Part shown: positions 45,442 to 54,365 of the stretch, one piece after another | Position numbering within the stretch: the stretch's first letter is position 1 | How the letters are laid out: every line of letters begins with the position of its first letter | The notes under the pieces: model-generated | What the model was told of the DNA's origin: nothing | Databases searched by the model: none | The model's input: only the letters and a program-made list of their open reading frames with translations | Program-made: the position numbers and the translations under genes | Assembly (NCBI RefSeq): GCF_017948485.1 | Contig: NZ_JAFFSX010000032.1 | Location: forward strand, 1-64,000 | Direction: 5' to 3' | DNA from: Streptomyces sp. GESEQ-35 | Lineage (GTDB): Bacteria > Actinomycetota > Actinomycetes > Streptomycetales > Streptomycetaceae | DNA length: 64,000 nt

Positions 45442-46308
45442 TCAGCCGCGACCCGCATGGGCGGCCCAGTCCAGAATCTGTACGGCCGCACCGGCCGCCT
45501 CCAGTCCCTGGCAGTGCGCCTGGTGCCGGCGGGCGATGCCGGCGAGGTCGAGGTGGCGGCCGAAGGACGGGTGGGCGGCCAGGTGGCGGGCGTAGGACCA
45601 CAGGGCCGGGTGGTCGGCGATGCGGTGCACGGCGGCGGCGTCCAGGTGGTGGCGGTGGACGGTGTCGAGCTGCACCAGAGTGACCCACAACTCGACGTCG
45701 GCAGCGGTGAGTTGATGGCCGATCAGATATTCGTCGACGGTGAGCCGGTGCTCCAGCGAGTTCAGGGTCGCGAGCAGCGAGCGGAGCGCGGTGGCACGCT
45801 CCGCCGCATCGGCCCCGGCGCGTCCGGCCCGCTGGGCGGTCTCGTCGATGCGCTGGGAGCACAGTCGCTCCACGGCGTCGATCTCCGCCTCCGCACCGCA
45901 CGGGTACAGCGCGGCGCGGCCCGTGCCGAAGTGCCGGGCCAGATCGCGCGTGATGTCGGCGGCGTGAGTGCTGACGATCCGCCCCGACCAGTCGTCGCTG
46001 AGCACCGGACCGACGGCCGCTCCCGCATACCGGTGCGCACTCGCCTCGTACAGCGGACGCAGCGCGGAGTGACCGCCGTCGGGACAGTCGGGCACGTCGG
46101 CCAGGAAGGTCACCGGACAACTGTCGTCCAGCCCCAGCAGGCTGTGCACGACGGCGATCCGCAGCCCGTCCGGGCAGGCGGGCGACAGATGCAGCCGATA
46201 GCGGCGCGGCACGGCGTAGTGCCCACTGCGCGCGTCCCGCCCGATCCGGCCCCGGAACGCGGGGGCGAACGGCACGGAGGGGACAGCGGCGAGCGGTGTG
46301 ACGGACAT
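45442..46308 (-). CDS. Glutathionyl-hydroquinone reductase-like (Xi-class GST) protein (288 aa)
   Basis: RYRLHLSPACPDGLRIAVVHSLLGLDD matches the active-site loop of glutathionyl-hydroquinone reductases (xxACPWAHR), keeping the catalytic Cys and CPxxxR. YLIGHQLTAADVELWVTLVQLD in the C-terminal helical domain is the Xi-class signature. In actinomycetes, which use mycothiol, such enzymes may reduce mycothiolated quinones. The Trp-Ala-His of the canonical loop is changed to Asp-Gly-Leu. The ATG 46308 follows GGGGAGAC. It is preceded by a leader peptide gene of the RHxDL type, implying translational control by amino-acid or thiol supply. Confidence 0.85.
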   Translation of the reverse strand: MSVTPLAAVPSVPFAPAFRGRIGRDARSGHYAVPRRYRLHLSPACPDGLRIAVVHSLLGLDDSCPVTFLADVPDCPDGGHSALRPLYEASAHRYAGAAVGPVLSDDWSGRIVSTHAADITRDLARHFGTGRAALYPCGAEAEIDAVERLCSQRIDETAQRAGRAGADAAERATALRSLLATLNSLEHRLTVDEYLIGHQLTAADVELWVTLVQLDTVHRHHLDAAAVHRIADHPALWSYARHLAAHPSFGRHLDLAGIARRHQAHCQGLEAAGAAVQILDWAAHAGRG

Positions 46309-46391
46309 GAGTCTCCCCGGGGGTGGGCGCACAGACGGACGTACGGCGCAGGCGTCGTCGGACAGGGGCGGCGGGCGGCGGTGGCCCCGGC

Positions 46392-46514
46392 TCAGCCCAG
46401 CAGCCCGATCGCGCTGCAGACGCGCAGCAGATCGATGTGGCGGCGGGAGGTCAGAAGCGGCGACTGCGCACGCGTACGGCACACCGGGCCGGTGACCGAA
46501 TCGAGGCGCGCCAT
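46392..46514 (-). CDS. RHxDL-type leader peptide (40 aa)
   Basis: From ATG 46514 the peptide ends LTSRRHIDLLRVCSAIGLLG. Short peptides with R-R-H-V/I-D-L-x-R-x-x-S-A-I, usually with a cysteine near the end, precede sulfur, thiol and redox genes in Streptomyces and are annotated as putative leader peptides. Here one Cys is three residues before SAI and another at position 12. Its stop lies 83 bp before the reductase start. Stalling at Cys codons could adjust expression of the next gene. It is too short to be functional otherwise. Confidence 0.75.
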   Translation of the reverse strand: MARLDSVTGPVCRTRAQSPLLTSRRHIDLLRVCSAIGLLG

Positions 46515-46603
46515 GTTTCCCTACCAGTTCACTAGGAATCCTTTCTGGAGTGTCGATCCACTTCGTTCCGCCGTCAAGAGGGTGTCCAGCCCCCGAGCCG
46601 GAG

Positions 46604-47995
46604 CTACTCGTCGTTCACCCACCGAACCAGCCGCTGCAACGGATAGAACCCGTCATGTGACAGTCCCGGCGCCATACCCCCCGCCCGGCCGAGGGACACC
46701 ACGCGCTGTACTCCCGCGCAGGCGAGGGCATCGCGTAGTTCCGCCTTGCGTGCGTCCGGGTATACGCCGACGGTCTGTGTGGCGACCCCGGCGTGCGCGA
46801 CGGCGTCGGGCAGGGCGGTGACCGGGACCACGTTCACGATCTTGCCGTCGGGGTGGAAGTCCACCGGCTCGGGCGAGCGGATGACCAGGCCCCTGCCGTC
46901 GTAGCCGCCCCATACCCGGTAGTCGGGGTCCATCGAGCACAGTACGTCGATCTCCTCGCGGAGTTCCGCGGGGACGCGCGGTCCGTCGGCGGAGCTGAAC
47001 TCCCGGGCCACGCCGAGGCGTTCGCAGAGCAGCGCGGCGTAGCGGTCGGCGTCCTCGTCGGAGCCCTCCACGAACTGGAAGCGGCTGGCCACGCAGGCCT
47101 GCTGGTTGAAGAACGTGGCGTCCGCGGCGGCGGCGTCGGCGGCCGCCGTGAGGGTCTCCTCGGTCGCGAAGGCCTCGCGGCCGATCACCGAGATGGAGGT
47201 CTTGGGGTCGAAGGAGACCAGCTCGAAGCCCGGGCCGACGTACTGCAATGCTCCTCTGATCGTGGACTCACCGCCCCACGCGACCAGCTTGTCGAAGAAC
47301 TGCGGGCGGAAGAGGACGCTCTCCACCGTCGCGTCGCCGCCCCGCCAGTACACCGCGGAGAACGAGCGGACGACCGGGTGGCCCGGTGCCACGGCCGCCA
47401 TCGTGCGCAGGATCGCGGTCGCGGTGAACAGGTCGTTCGAGGGCAGCTTCAGCAGGTTCACGCCCTTGGTGAGGGCGCCGCGTACGACGGACATGGCCGC
47501 CACGCCCGGGGCGTTGCCCGCGATGACATGCACCAGCCGGGGCGGGAAGGCGCGGACGGAGGCGAGCCGTCCCTCGGGCAGGTGCACCTCGCGCCAGCCG
47601 TCGAGTACGTCCGGACCACCGAGCTCGTGGTCGATCTGGGCATGCAGGGAGGGCCGTTGGAAGCTGCGCCACAGGACGGCGTAGGCGCGTTCCAGTACCT
47701 CCTCGGGGAGCGGGCTGACCCGGACCATCGCCGCCAGGGCTTCGGCGAGCAGGCCCTGGCGGTCCGTCTTCAGTGCCTCGCCGGTCTCCACCAGGAGGTC
47801 GACGATCTCCGCGCTGGGTACGCCGAAGGCGGGGCCGGGTTCGGTGCGGGGCCACACCAGGCGGTTCAGGTCGAGGGCCGGCGCGCTGAAGGCCGTATCA
47901 CCGCGTCCGTGGTCGACGCACGGGCCGTCGTCGGCGACTTCGCCGCGGACGACATGGACCACGGCCGTGCCGATCGCGCTCGTCGTCGGCGTCAT
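46604..47995 (-). CDS. LuxC-family acyl-CoA (acyl-protein) reductase (463 aa)
   Basis: The aldehyde-dehydrogenase-like LuxC fold is recognisable: FPPRLVHVIAGNAPGVAAMSVVRGALTKGVNLLKLPSNDLF (residues about 150-190, cited in parts), DPKTSISVIGREAF, and the catalytic Cys in FFNQQACVASRFQFVEGSDED. LuxC reduces fatty acyl-enzyme/acyl-CoA to the aldehyde with NADPH. Its ATG 47995 overlaps the LuxE-like stop (ATGA), so the two are co-translated. There are no luxAB genes, so this is not light production. The operon also includes Liv-type importer genes, pointing to reduction of an imported carboxylic acid. Ends at 46604. Confidence 0.9.
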   Translation of the reverse strand: MTPTTSAIGTAVVHVVRGEVADDGPCVDHGRGDTAFSAPALDLNRLVWPRTEPGPAFGVPSAEIVDLLVETGEALKTDRQGLLAEALAAMVRVSPLPEEVLERAYAVLWRSFQRPSLHAQIDHELGGPDVLDGWREVHLPEGRLASVRAFPPRLVHVIAGNAPGVAAMSVVRGALTKGVNLLKLPSNDLFTATAILRTMAAVAPGHPVVRSFSAVYWRGGDATVESVLFRPQFFDKLVAWGGESTIRGALQYVGPGFELVSFDPKTSISVIGREAFATEETLTAAADAAAADATFFNQQACVASRFQFVEGSDEDADRYAALLCERLGVAREFSSADGPRVPAELREEIDVLCSMDPDYRVWGGYDGRGLVIRSPEPVDFHPDGKIVNVVPVTALPDAVAHAGVATQTVGVYPDARKAELRDALACAGVQRVVSLGRAGGMAPGLSHDGFYPLQRLVRWVNDE

Positions 47996-49335
47996 CCGTG
48001 GATCATCCCCCGCACATAGGAGTCGAGTGTCGCGGCGCAGGTGATCTTGTCGTCGCCGCCGAGGTCTCCGTACCGCTGGATGTCCGGCAGGACGACCGGG
48101 CCCGGCCTGCCGCAGTCGCAGGGCGAGAAGTCGACGGAGACCCGGTCCCCGCTGATCAGTCCGCCCCAGCGGCCCGACAGGGAGACGTCCAGGAAGGCGA
48201 ACCGCCCCTCCACCACGCCGTGTTCGGGGTTCAGCAGCGTCTCGCCGGGCTCGTCCAGGATCAGCGGGATCACCCAGGGCGGCACGTGGTACCTGCCCGA
48301 CTCGCAGGCGAGGCAGGAGCCCTGAAGCTCCGTCATGCCGTAGCTGCGCACCCGCCGCACGCCGAGGTAGAAGGCGGCGAACTGCTCTTGGTAGTCGTCG
48401 GGCAGCGCCCGACCCTTGTTGCCGCCGCCGCTGAGCACCAGCGTGTCCGGGTGCAGGCTTCCGTCGGGTACGCCGCGCTCGCGCAGGGCCTGGATCAGGG
48501 CGAACTGCTGGTTGTTCATGCCGGCGATGAGCAGCGGCTCGTCGCGGTGGGCGGCGATGTCGTCGACGATCCGGGTCATGGCGGCGCCGAGTTCCCGCTC
48601 GCGGGTCTCGGACGCGGTCTCGAAGGAGCCGATCTCCTGCGGGGTCGCCGTCCCCTCGGCCATCCGCCGGCGCAGCAGGGCGCTGCTCATCAGCTCGGAC
48701 ACCCGCAGTGGTTCGTCGGTCAGCAGGTGCGTCTCTTCGGCGCGGGCGAAGACGTCCGCGTGCCACCGGAAACCGTCGATGGAGCGCATCGGGCCGCTCG
48801 CGGGTGCGAGCAGGTAACCGCGGCGGGTGGGTTTCGGCGGCAGCGGGTCGGGCCAGCAGGTGAGGTTCTCCAGGATGTCGTGCAGGAACCGCAGGTCGCT
48901 GCCGTCGGAGTTGAGGAAGGAGACCTTGCCCGACGTACCGCTGGTGATGTAGGGGCGGTGGCCCGTGGCCGTGATGCGCTCGGTCCACTCGTCGATGTCG
49001 CGTACGCCGTCCATGTCGACGTCGCCCGGTTCGACCACGGACACCGTGGTGTACCAGCGCAGCAGCCGGTCCCAGCGGCCGGCGGTGATCAGGGAGACGG
49101 GGTACGACTTGTAGCTGGTGTGCGAGAAGAGGAGGGGGACGAGGTCCGCGGGAGCGGTGATCTCGTGGACGCCGGTCTCCGCCGCCCGGGTGCGCAGCAG
49201 CGGGATGCGTTCGCGGTGGTGGGCGAAGGCCTCCCGTGCGGCGTCGAGTTGCAGCGCCCGCAGCTTCTTGGCGGGCTGGTCGAAGGTGTCGCCGGAGGCG
49301 ACGAGGGTCCGGATGTACTCGCGTGCGCTTGCCAC
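47992..49335 (-). CDS. LuxE-like acyl-protein synthetase / AMP-forming ligase (447 aa)
   Basis: The ANL-related LuxE domain shows YITSGTSGKVSFLNSDGSDL (the Ser/Thr/Gly-rich ATP loop), a Gly-rich LVLSGGGNKGRALPDDYQEQF region, and RRVRSYGMTELQGSCLACESG (adenylate binding). WGGLISGDRVSVDFSPCDCGRPG contains the Cys pair where LuxE has its acyl-accepting Cys near the C-terminus. It would activate a carboxylic acid with ATP and hand the acyl group to the LuxC-like partner. The GTG 49335 lies 29 bp after the LivF stop, in the same operon. Confidence 0.85.
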   Translation of the reverse strand: MASAREYIRTLVASGDTFDQPAKKLRALQLDAAREAFAHHRERIPLLRTRAAETGVHEITAPADLVPLLFSHTSYKSYPVSLITAGRWDRLLRWYTTVSVVEPGDVDMDGVRDIDEWTERITATGHRPYITSGTSGKVSFLNSDGSDLRFLHDILENLTCWPDPLPPKPTRRGYLLAPASGPMRSIDGFRWHADVFARAEETHLLTDEPLRVSELMSSALLRRRMAEGTATPQEIGSFETASETRERELGAAMTRIVDDIAAHRDEPLLIAGMNNQQFALIQALRERGVPDGSLHPDTLVLSGGGNKGRALPDDYQEQFAAFYLGVRRVRSYGMTELQGSCLACESGRYHVPPWVIPLILDEPGETLLNPEHGVVEGRFAFLDVSLSGRWGGLISGDRVSVDFSPCDCGRPGPVVLPDIQRYGDLGGDDKITCAATLDSYVRGMIHG

Positions 49336-49364
49336 AGCAACCCACCCTTGTCAGGTAGTGAGGT

Positions 49365-50084
49365 TCAGCGATCCGTCCTCTGCGGGGAACGCTCCTCGGC
49401 CAGGTACGACGACTCGATCGCGTCCAGGTCCTGGCGCAGTTCCTTGGGGGTGCCGGTCATGACGACACGGCCGCGGCGCAGTACGTACACGCGGTCGGCG
49501 ATGTCCAGCACCTTGCGTACGTGCTGTTCGACGAGGAGGGCGCCGAGGCCCTGGTCGGCCGCCTCGCGCACGGCGCGCAGCAGGCGGTCGACCACGAGTG
49601 GGGCGAGGCCGAGGGAGAGTTCGTCGGCGAGGAGCAGCCGGGGCGAGCGGCACAGCGCCCGCGCCAGGGACAGCATCTGCTGCTCGCCGCCCGAGAGCAT
49701 CCCCGCTCCGGTCGTCAGGCGGGTGCCGAGTTCGGGGAAGAGCGCCACGGCCCGGTCGGTGGTGACCCGGCCCACCCGCAGGTTCTCGGCGGTGTCGAGG
49801 CCGGTGAACACCGCCCGCTCCCCCACGTACGCCAGGCCCTCGCGGGCGCGCCGGTGCAGCGGCGACCGACGTGCGTCGCCCAGCCAGCGCACCTCGCCGC
49901 TCATCGCGGCGAGGTCGCCTGCCAGCACTCTGAGCGTCGTGGACTTGCCCGCGCCGTTGGGTCCGAGCAGGGCGACGACCTCACCCGGGCGGACCTCGAT
50001 GTCGAGGTCGCGTACGACGGGCCGGGTGCCGTATCCCGCGGCGACGGCACGGGCCTCGATCAGCGGAGCCTTCGTCGGGTGCAT
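49365..50084 (-). CDS. Liv-type ABC transporter ATP-binding protein (LivF-like, 239 aa)
   Basis: Walker A LLGPNGAGKSTTLRVL, Q-loop region YVGERAVFTGLDT, signature MLSGGEQQMLSLARAL, Walker B RLLLADELSLGLAPL and switch His LLVEQHV are all present. The short LivF size and GERAVFxGLDTAENL style place it in branched-chain amino-acid/amide importers. Note LADELSLGL in place of the usual LLDEPSLGL. The ATG 50084 shares a base with the binding-protein stop (TGATG). It would pair with the LivG domain of 51514-54201. Confidence 0.93.
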   Translation of the reverse strand: MHPTKAPLIEARAVAAGYGTRPVVRDLDIEVRPGEVVALLGPNGAGKSTTLRVLAGDLAAMSGEVRWLGDARRSPLHRRAREGLAYVGERAVFTGLDTAENLRVGRVTTDRAVALFPELGTRLTTGAGMLSGGEQQMLSLARALCRSPRLLLADELSLGLAPLVVDRLLRAVREAADQGLGALLVEQHVRKVLDIADRVYVLRRGRVVMTGTPKELRQDLDAIESSYLAEERSPQRTDR

Positions 50085-51319
50085 CACCCCGACGCCTTCG
50101 CGGTCATCAGCTTCCGGACGTCGAGGAACGTTGAGCCGGACTTGGCCCACTCGATCTTGCCGTCGCGGATGGTCAGTTCGGTGGCGGTGGTGTTGTGGAT
50201 CCGGCCCATGCCCTCCATGGGCAGGGCCGTCGACTCCTTCCAGGTCAGCGGCGGGGTGAGGCCGCCGGTGTCGATGCCGTCCGTCGTGTTGAGCTCCTCG
50301 ACCAGGGCCTTCGCCGTGATGCTCGGGAGCTTCTCGGCGGCCTCGGTGAACACCTTGAACGCCACCCAGGCGGTCTCGTTGGCGCCGTTGGTGGTGTCGA
50401 TGTCCTTGCCGTCGGCGGCCGCCACGAAGTCCTTCCAGGCGCTGTCGGACACCGGCGGGTAGTAGCCGGTGATGGCGGCACCTTCCAGCGGGCTGCTCGC
50501 GCCGCCGGTGCTCTCGGCCAGCTCCGGGGTGAGGTTGCCGACGACGCTGCCCAGTTTGGTGTCGGCGCCGGACTGCACGTACGACGTGACGAACAGGTCC
50601 GAGTGGGTGCCCAGGATGACGCTGACGCAGTCGGCGTCCTTGGTCGCGGCGGCGACCTGCGGGGCGAGGTCGGTGGCGGTGACCGGCACCTTCAGGTCCT
50701 TGGGCGGTGCACCTCCGGCCGAGGTCACGCCCAGCGTGAGGAACTTCGAGACGATCGCGGCGGCGGCCACGTCGTACCGTACGCCGGAGATCTTCTTGCA
50801 GCCCTCGTCCACGAGTTGCTTGCCGTGCGCGGCGAACACCACCGGAGTACCGCCGTTGACCGGGAAGGACATGGGGCTGGAGAACTCCGCGGCCGAGACG
50901 CCGGTGCCGCCGAGGTAGGGGATGCCGGCCTTCTCCAGGATCGGCATGTAGCGGTCGCCGGCCAGGCTGTACGAACCCACGACCGCGACGACCTTCTCGG
51001 CGACCGCCTGCTGGGCGCACTTCTCGGCCTCGTCGGCCTCGTTCTTCTCGTTGCAGGTGATCACCTTCAGCGGGCCGCCCTTGATCCCGCCGTTGTCGTT
51101 GATCCACTTCTCGTATGCCTGGGCCGTGATCCGGACCCCGGGCTGGGCGCTGCCCTGGGTGTCCTCGGGGGCCCAGACCATCACCTTGACCGGGGTGCCC
51201 TTGAGCTCGGAGGTGGTCGAGCTGCTCGAGGCCTCTCCCCCGCAACCGGCGGCGAGCAGGGTTCCGGTCACCGCGAGACAGCTCGCTGCGGCAGTTCTGC
51301 GTCGGCGTGAGTCGTTCAT
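50084..51319 (-). CDS. Liv-type ABC transporter substrate-binding lipoprotein (411 aa)
   Basis: A lipoprotein signal (MNDSRRRRTAAASCLAVTG, lipobox LLAAGC) is followed by a periplasmic-binding type 1 fold: VKVMVWAPEDTQGSAQPGVR, YEKWINDNGGIKGGPLKVI, VVAVVGSYSLAGDRYMPIL, AGIPYLGGTGVSAAEF and a C-terminal ANETAWVAFKVF. This is the LivJ-like family for amino acids, amides, urea or aromatic/hydrophobic acids. The ATG 51319 follows GGAGGGATC. Its two pairs of Cys could form disulphides. Ligand cannot be named; the LuxC/E and CoA genes suggest a carboxylic acid. Confidence 0.92.
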   Translation of the reverse strand: MNDSRRRRTAAASCLAVTGTLLAAGCGGEASSSSTTSELKGTPVKVMVWAPEDTQGSAQPGVRITAQAYEKWINDNGGIKGGPLKVITCNEKNEADEAEKCAQQAVAEKVVAVVGSYSLAGDRYMPILEKAGIPYLGGTGVSAAEFSSPMSFPVNGGTPVVFAAHGKQLVDEGCKKISGVRYDVAAAAIVSKFLTLGVTSAGGAPPKDLKVPVTATDLAPQVAAATKDADCVSVILGTHSDLFVTSYVQSGADTKLGSVVGNLTPELAESTGGASSPLEGAAITGYYPPVSDSAWKDFVAAADGKDIDTTNGANETAWVAFKVFTEAAEKLPSITAKALVEELNTTDGIDTGGLTPPLTWKESTALPMEGMGRIHNTTATELTIRDGKIEWAKSGSTFLDVRKLMTAKASG

Positions 51320-51412
51320 GATCCCTCCGCGGGGCTCGGCCCGGATGGGCGAAGTCGAGATGGCGAACAGCATGGAGCGTGATGTTCGGTTAGAGAAGTA
51401 CTCTCGTCACAA

Positions 51413-51424
51413 TTATTTAAATAA
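51413..51424. promoter_or_regulatory. AT-rich palindrome in the LivJ/LivHMG divergent promoter
   Basis: TTATTTAAATAA is a perfect 12-bp palindrome in an otherwise GC-rich region, with a nearby AGAGAAGTACTCT dyad at 51392-51404. It is likely an operator or promoter core between the divergent importer genes. Confidence 0.5.
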
Positions 51425-51513
51425 ATGTGCTCTCTAGCCTTGCCCTGCCCGCGGACGTTCGCTACTCATGAAGCCCTGAGGGGTAGGCCCTGGGGCCCTG
51501 GGAGGTAACTGTC

Positions 51514-54201
51514 GTGGACGACATCCTGCGTTTCGCGCTGCTCGGTCTGGGGCTCGGTGCGCTCTACGCGCTCACCGCCCAGGGCATCGTGCTGATCTAC
51601 CGGGGCTCCGGTGTCCTGAACTTCGCGCACGGCGCGATCGGGATGGCCGGCGCCTATGTGCAGTGGGAACTGGCCATGCAGCACGGCGTGCCGTACTGGC
51701 CGGCCGTGGCCTGCGGAGTGGTCGCCTCCGCCGTGCTGGGGCTGCTCACGCACCTGCTGGTGATCCGCCCGCTGCGCCGGGCGTCCTCGCTGGCCCGGCT
51801 GGTCGGCACGCTCGCGGTGTTCATCGTGCTGACCGCCGTCGCCGTCAAGCGCTACGGCGACAGCGTCCAACTTGTGCCGGGCAAGCTGCCGAACCGGCTG
51901 CTGGAGATCGCCGGCGCCACGGTGTCCGAGGACCGTATCTGGCTGCTGGGGATCGCCGTCGCGGTCACCGCGGTCCTCCACGTCCTGTACCGGCGCACCC
52001 TGTTCGGCCTGGGCACCACGGCGGTCGCGGAGAACCAGAGCGCCGCGGCCTCGCTGGGCTGGTCCGCGGATCTGATCGCCGCCGCCAACTGGGGGCTGGG
52101 CTCGGCGCTCGCGGGTCTGACGGGCATCCTGATCGTGCCGGTGATCGGCCTGTCGGTGACGGGCCTGACGACTCTGCTGCTGAGCGCGCTGGCCGCCGCT
52201 CTGGTCGGCCGGTTCTCGTCGTTCCCCGTCACCCTGGCGGGCGGCCTGGTGATCGGCGTGGTGCAGTCCGAACTGACCCGCTTCGGCACCGACGTCACAG
52301 GGCTCGCCGCCTCGGTGCCGTTCCTCTTCATCGCCTTGGTGCTGGTGGCGCGGGGCCGGGCACTGCCGCTGCGCGGCACGTTCCTGGACCGGATGCCGGC
52401 CCTCGGTACCGGACGGGTGCGTCCCGTGCCGCTCGTCGTCGCCGTGGCCGTCGGTCTTCTGCTCGTGGGTGTGTCGTCGCCGCTGTGGGCGGACGCGATC
52501 ACCACCACCCTGGTCCTCTCGCTGATCATCCTGTCGATCGTCGTGGTCACCGGGTACGCGGGACAGGTGTCGCTGGCGGCGTACGCCCTCGCCGGGACCG
52601 GTGCCTTCATCGCCGGGCACACTGCGGCCGACTGGGGATGGCCGTTCGAACTCGCCCTGCTGGCGGGCGTGTTGGGCACGGTCCCGATCGGCCTGCTCTT
52701 CGCGCTCCCGGCGGTGCGGACCCGCGGGGTGAACCTCGCGATCATCACCCTCGGCCTCGGCACCACGCTGGAGACGATGGTCTTCCAGAACACCGATCTC
52801 GCCACGACCCCGGGCAGCGACGGGATCGCCGTGGGCAAGCAGACGCTCTTCGGCATCAGTATCTCCGGAGTGGACCATCCGCAGCGGTACGCCGCTCTCG
52901 TCCTGGTGATGTTCGTCGCGGCGACGCTCGTCGTCGCCAACGTCCGGCGCAGCCGCAGCGGCCGCCGGCTCGTCGCGGTCCGGGCGAACGAGCGGGCCGC
53001 CGCGGCCCTCGGCATCGATGTGCGCTCGGCCAAGCTGTACGCCTTCGGACTGTCCTCGGCCATCGCCGCGCTCGCCGGTGTGCTGACCGGTTTCCGCTCG
53101 ACGTCCGTGGTGTTGAGCGAGTTCGCGAGCTTCGACTCCATCACCGTGCTCGGTCTCGCCGTGATCGGCGGTGTCGGCTTCCTGGTCGGTCCGCTGTTCG
53201 GCGCCACGTTCGCGGCGGGCACGGTCGGCGCCCGTTTCGGGGACCTGGTCCTGCCGGGGCTCAGTGAGTGGATGCCGCTGATCGGCGGGATCGTCCTGGT
53301 GCTGACGCTGGTGGGCAACCAGGACGGCATCGGGCGTGAACTGGCCAGACAGGCCGCCCGAGTTGGACGCCGTGCCGTCGCCACGCTTGAAGTCGACGCC
53401 CCCACCGAGCAGACCGTCGACCGAGCGGCTCCGCTCCCCCTTCAGGTGGAGGGCCTGACCGTGCGCTACGGCGGTGTCGTCGCCGTCGACGGACTCTCCT
53501 TCGGTATCGAGCCCGGCCAGGTCGTCGGCCTCATCGGACCCAACGGCGCCGGCAAGACCTCCGCGATCGACGCCGTCACCGGCTTCACCCGGGCCGCCTC
53601 CGGACAGGTGCGCCTCGGGGGGCGGGACATCACGCGCCTGCCCGTGCACCGGCGTGCCGCCGCCGGCCTCAGCCGGTCCTTCCAGTCACTGGAACTGTTC
53701 GAGGACATGACCGTCCTGGACAACCTGTACGCCGCCTGCGACCGGCCCGGGCCGTGGACGTACCTCACGGACCTGATCCGCCCCGGCAGCCGCCCGCTGC
53801 CCGCCCATGTACTCGTCGCCGTACGGGAGTTCGGCCTCCAGGACAGCCTGGACCGACCGGTCGGCGACCTGTCCTACGGCGAGCGGCGCCTGCTGGCCAT
53901 CGCCCGTGCGGTGGCCGCCTCGCCCTCCGTCCTGCTCCTCGACGAACCGGCGGCGGGACTGTCCGAGGACGAGACCCGTGAACTGGCCCATCTGGTACGG
54001 CGGCTCGCCGAGGACTGGGGCATGGGCATCCTGCTCGTCGAGCATGACGTCGACATGGTGATGAGCGTCTGCGACCAGGTCGTCGTTCTCGACTTCGGGC
54101 GGCGGATCAGCGTCGGCACGCCGGAGGAGGTGCGGGGCGATCCGGCGGTGCGGGCGGCGTATCTGGGGGATCTGTCGCCGGAGGATCCGGTCAGCGCGTA
54201 G
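51514..54201 (+). CDS. Liv-type ABC importer: LivH-LivM-LivG triple fusion (895 aa)
   Basis: Residues 1 to about 290 are a LivH permease (LIYRGSGVLNFAHGAIGMAG, VAENQSAAASLGWSADLIAAANW). About 300-620 is a LivM permease (ILSIVVVTGYAGQVSLAAYALAGTGAF, ANERAAAALGIDVRSAKLYAF). About 640-895 is a LivG ATPase (LIGPNGAGKTSAIDAVTGF, LSRSFQSLELFEDMTVLDNL, LSYGERRLLAIARAVA, VLLLDEPAAGLSEDE). Usually these are two or three genes; here all are in one reading frame. The GTG 51514 follows GGGAGGTAAC. It is divergent from the binding-protein operon, and its ATPase needs the LivF product at 49365. Confidence 0.92.
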   Translation: MDDILRFALLGLGLGALYALTAQGIVLIYRGSGVLNFAHGAIGMAGAYVQWELAMQHGVPYWPAVACGVVASAVLGLLTHLLVIRPLRRASSLARLVGTLAVFIVLTAVAVKRYGDSVQLVPGKLPNRLLEIAGATVSEDRIWLLGIAVAVTAVLHVLYRRTLFGLGTTAVAENQSAAASLGWSADLIAAANWGLGSALAGLTGILIVPVIGLSVTGLTTLLLSALAAALVGRFSSFPVTLAGGLVIGVVQSELTRFGTDVTGLAASVPFLFIALVLVARGRALPLRGTFLDRMPALGTGRVRPVPLVVAVAVGLLLVGVSSPLWADAITTTLVLSLIILSIVVVTGYAGQVSLAAYALAGTGAFIAGHTAADWGWPFELALLAGVLGTVPIGLLFALPAVRTRGVNLAIITLGLGTTLETMVFQNTDLATTPGSDGIAVGKQTLFGISISGVDHPQRYAALVLVMFVAATLVVANVRRSRSGRRLVAVRANERAAAALGIDVRSAKLYAFGLSSAIAALAGVLTGFRSTSVVLSEFASFDSITVLGLAVIGGVGFLVGPLFGATFAAGTVGARFGDLVLPGLSEWMPLIGGIVLVLTLVGNQDGIGRELARQAARVGRRAVATLEVDAPTEQTVDRAAPLPLQVEGLTVRYGGVVAVDGLSFGIEPGQVVGLIGPNGAGKTSAIDAVTGFTRAASGQVRLGGRDITRLPVHRRAAAGLSRSFQSLELFEDMTVLDNLYAACDRPGPWTYLTDLIRPGSRPLPAHVLVAVREFGLQDSLDRPVGDLSYGERRLLAIARAVAASPSVLLLDEPAAGLSEDETRELAHLVRRLAEDWGMGILLVEHDVDMVMSVCDQVVVLDFGRRISVGTPEEVRGDPAVRAAYLGDLSPEDPVSA

Positions 54202-54260
54202 CGCTCCGCTGAGGGTGCCGGGATGGGAAGTGCCGCGAGGTGTTGTCGGTCGGCTGCGGC

Positions 54261-54306
54261 GCCGTTGTGGCTGGTCGCGCAGATCCCCGCGCCCCTTGCG
54301 GGGCGC
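54261..54306. repeat. Intergenic GC-rich repeat with hairpin (copy 3)
   Basis: GCCGTTGTGGCTGGTCGCGC then AGATCCCCGCGCCCCTTGCGGGGCGC. It lies between the convergent importer and SDR genes. The GCGCCCC/GGGGCGC stem would act as a two-way terminator. Confidence 0.8.
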
Positions 54307-54365
54307 TGCCGCTCGCGTCCCCAGGCAGCCAACGGACGCGAGCGCATCGTTTGGGCGGGTCCGAC

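Noticed and set aside
46604..49345. Single 913-residue protein spanning the LuxC and LuxE genes
   Set aside because: The long frame is open by chance through the LuxE region; LuxE is encoded in another frame with its own start, and the overlap at 47992-47995 is a normal ATGA junction.
51466..53649. 727-codon minus-strand ORF opposite the Liv fusion gene
   Set aside because: Gly/Arg/Asp/Gln-rich shadow without domain content.
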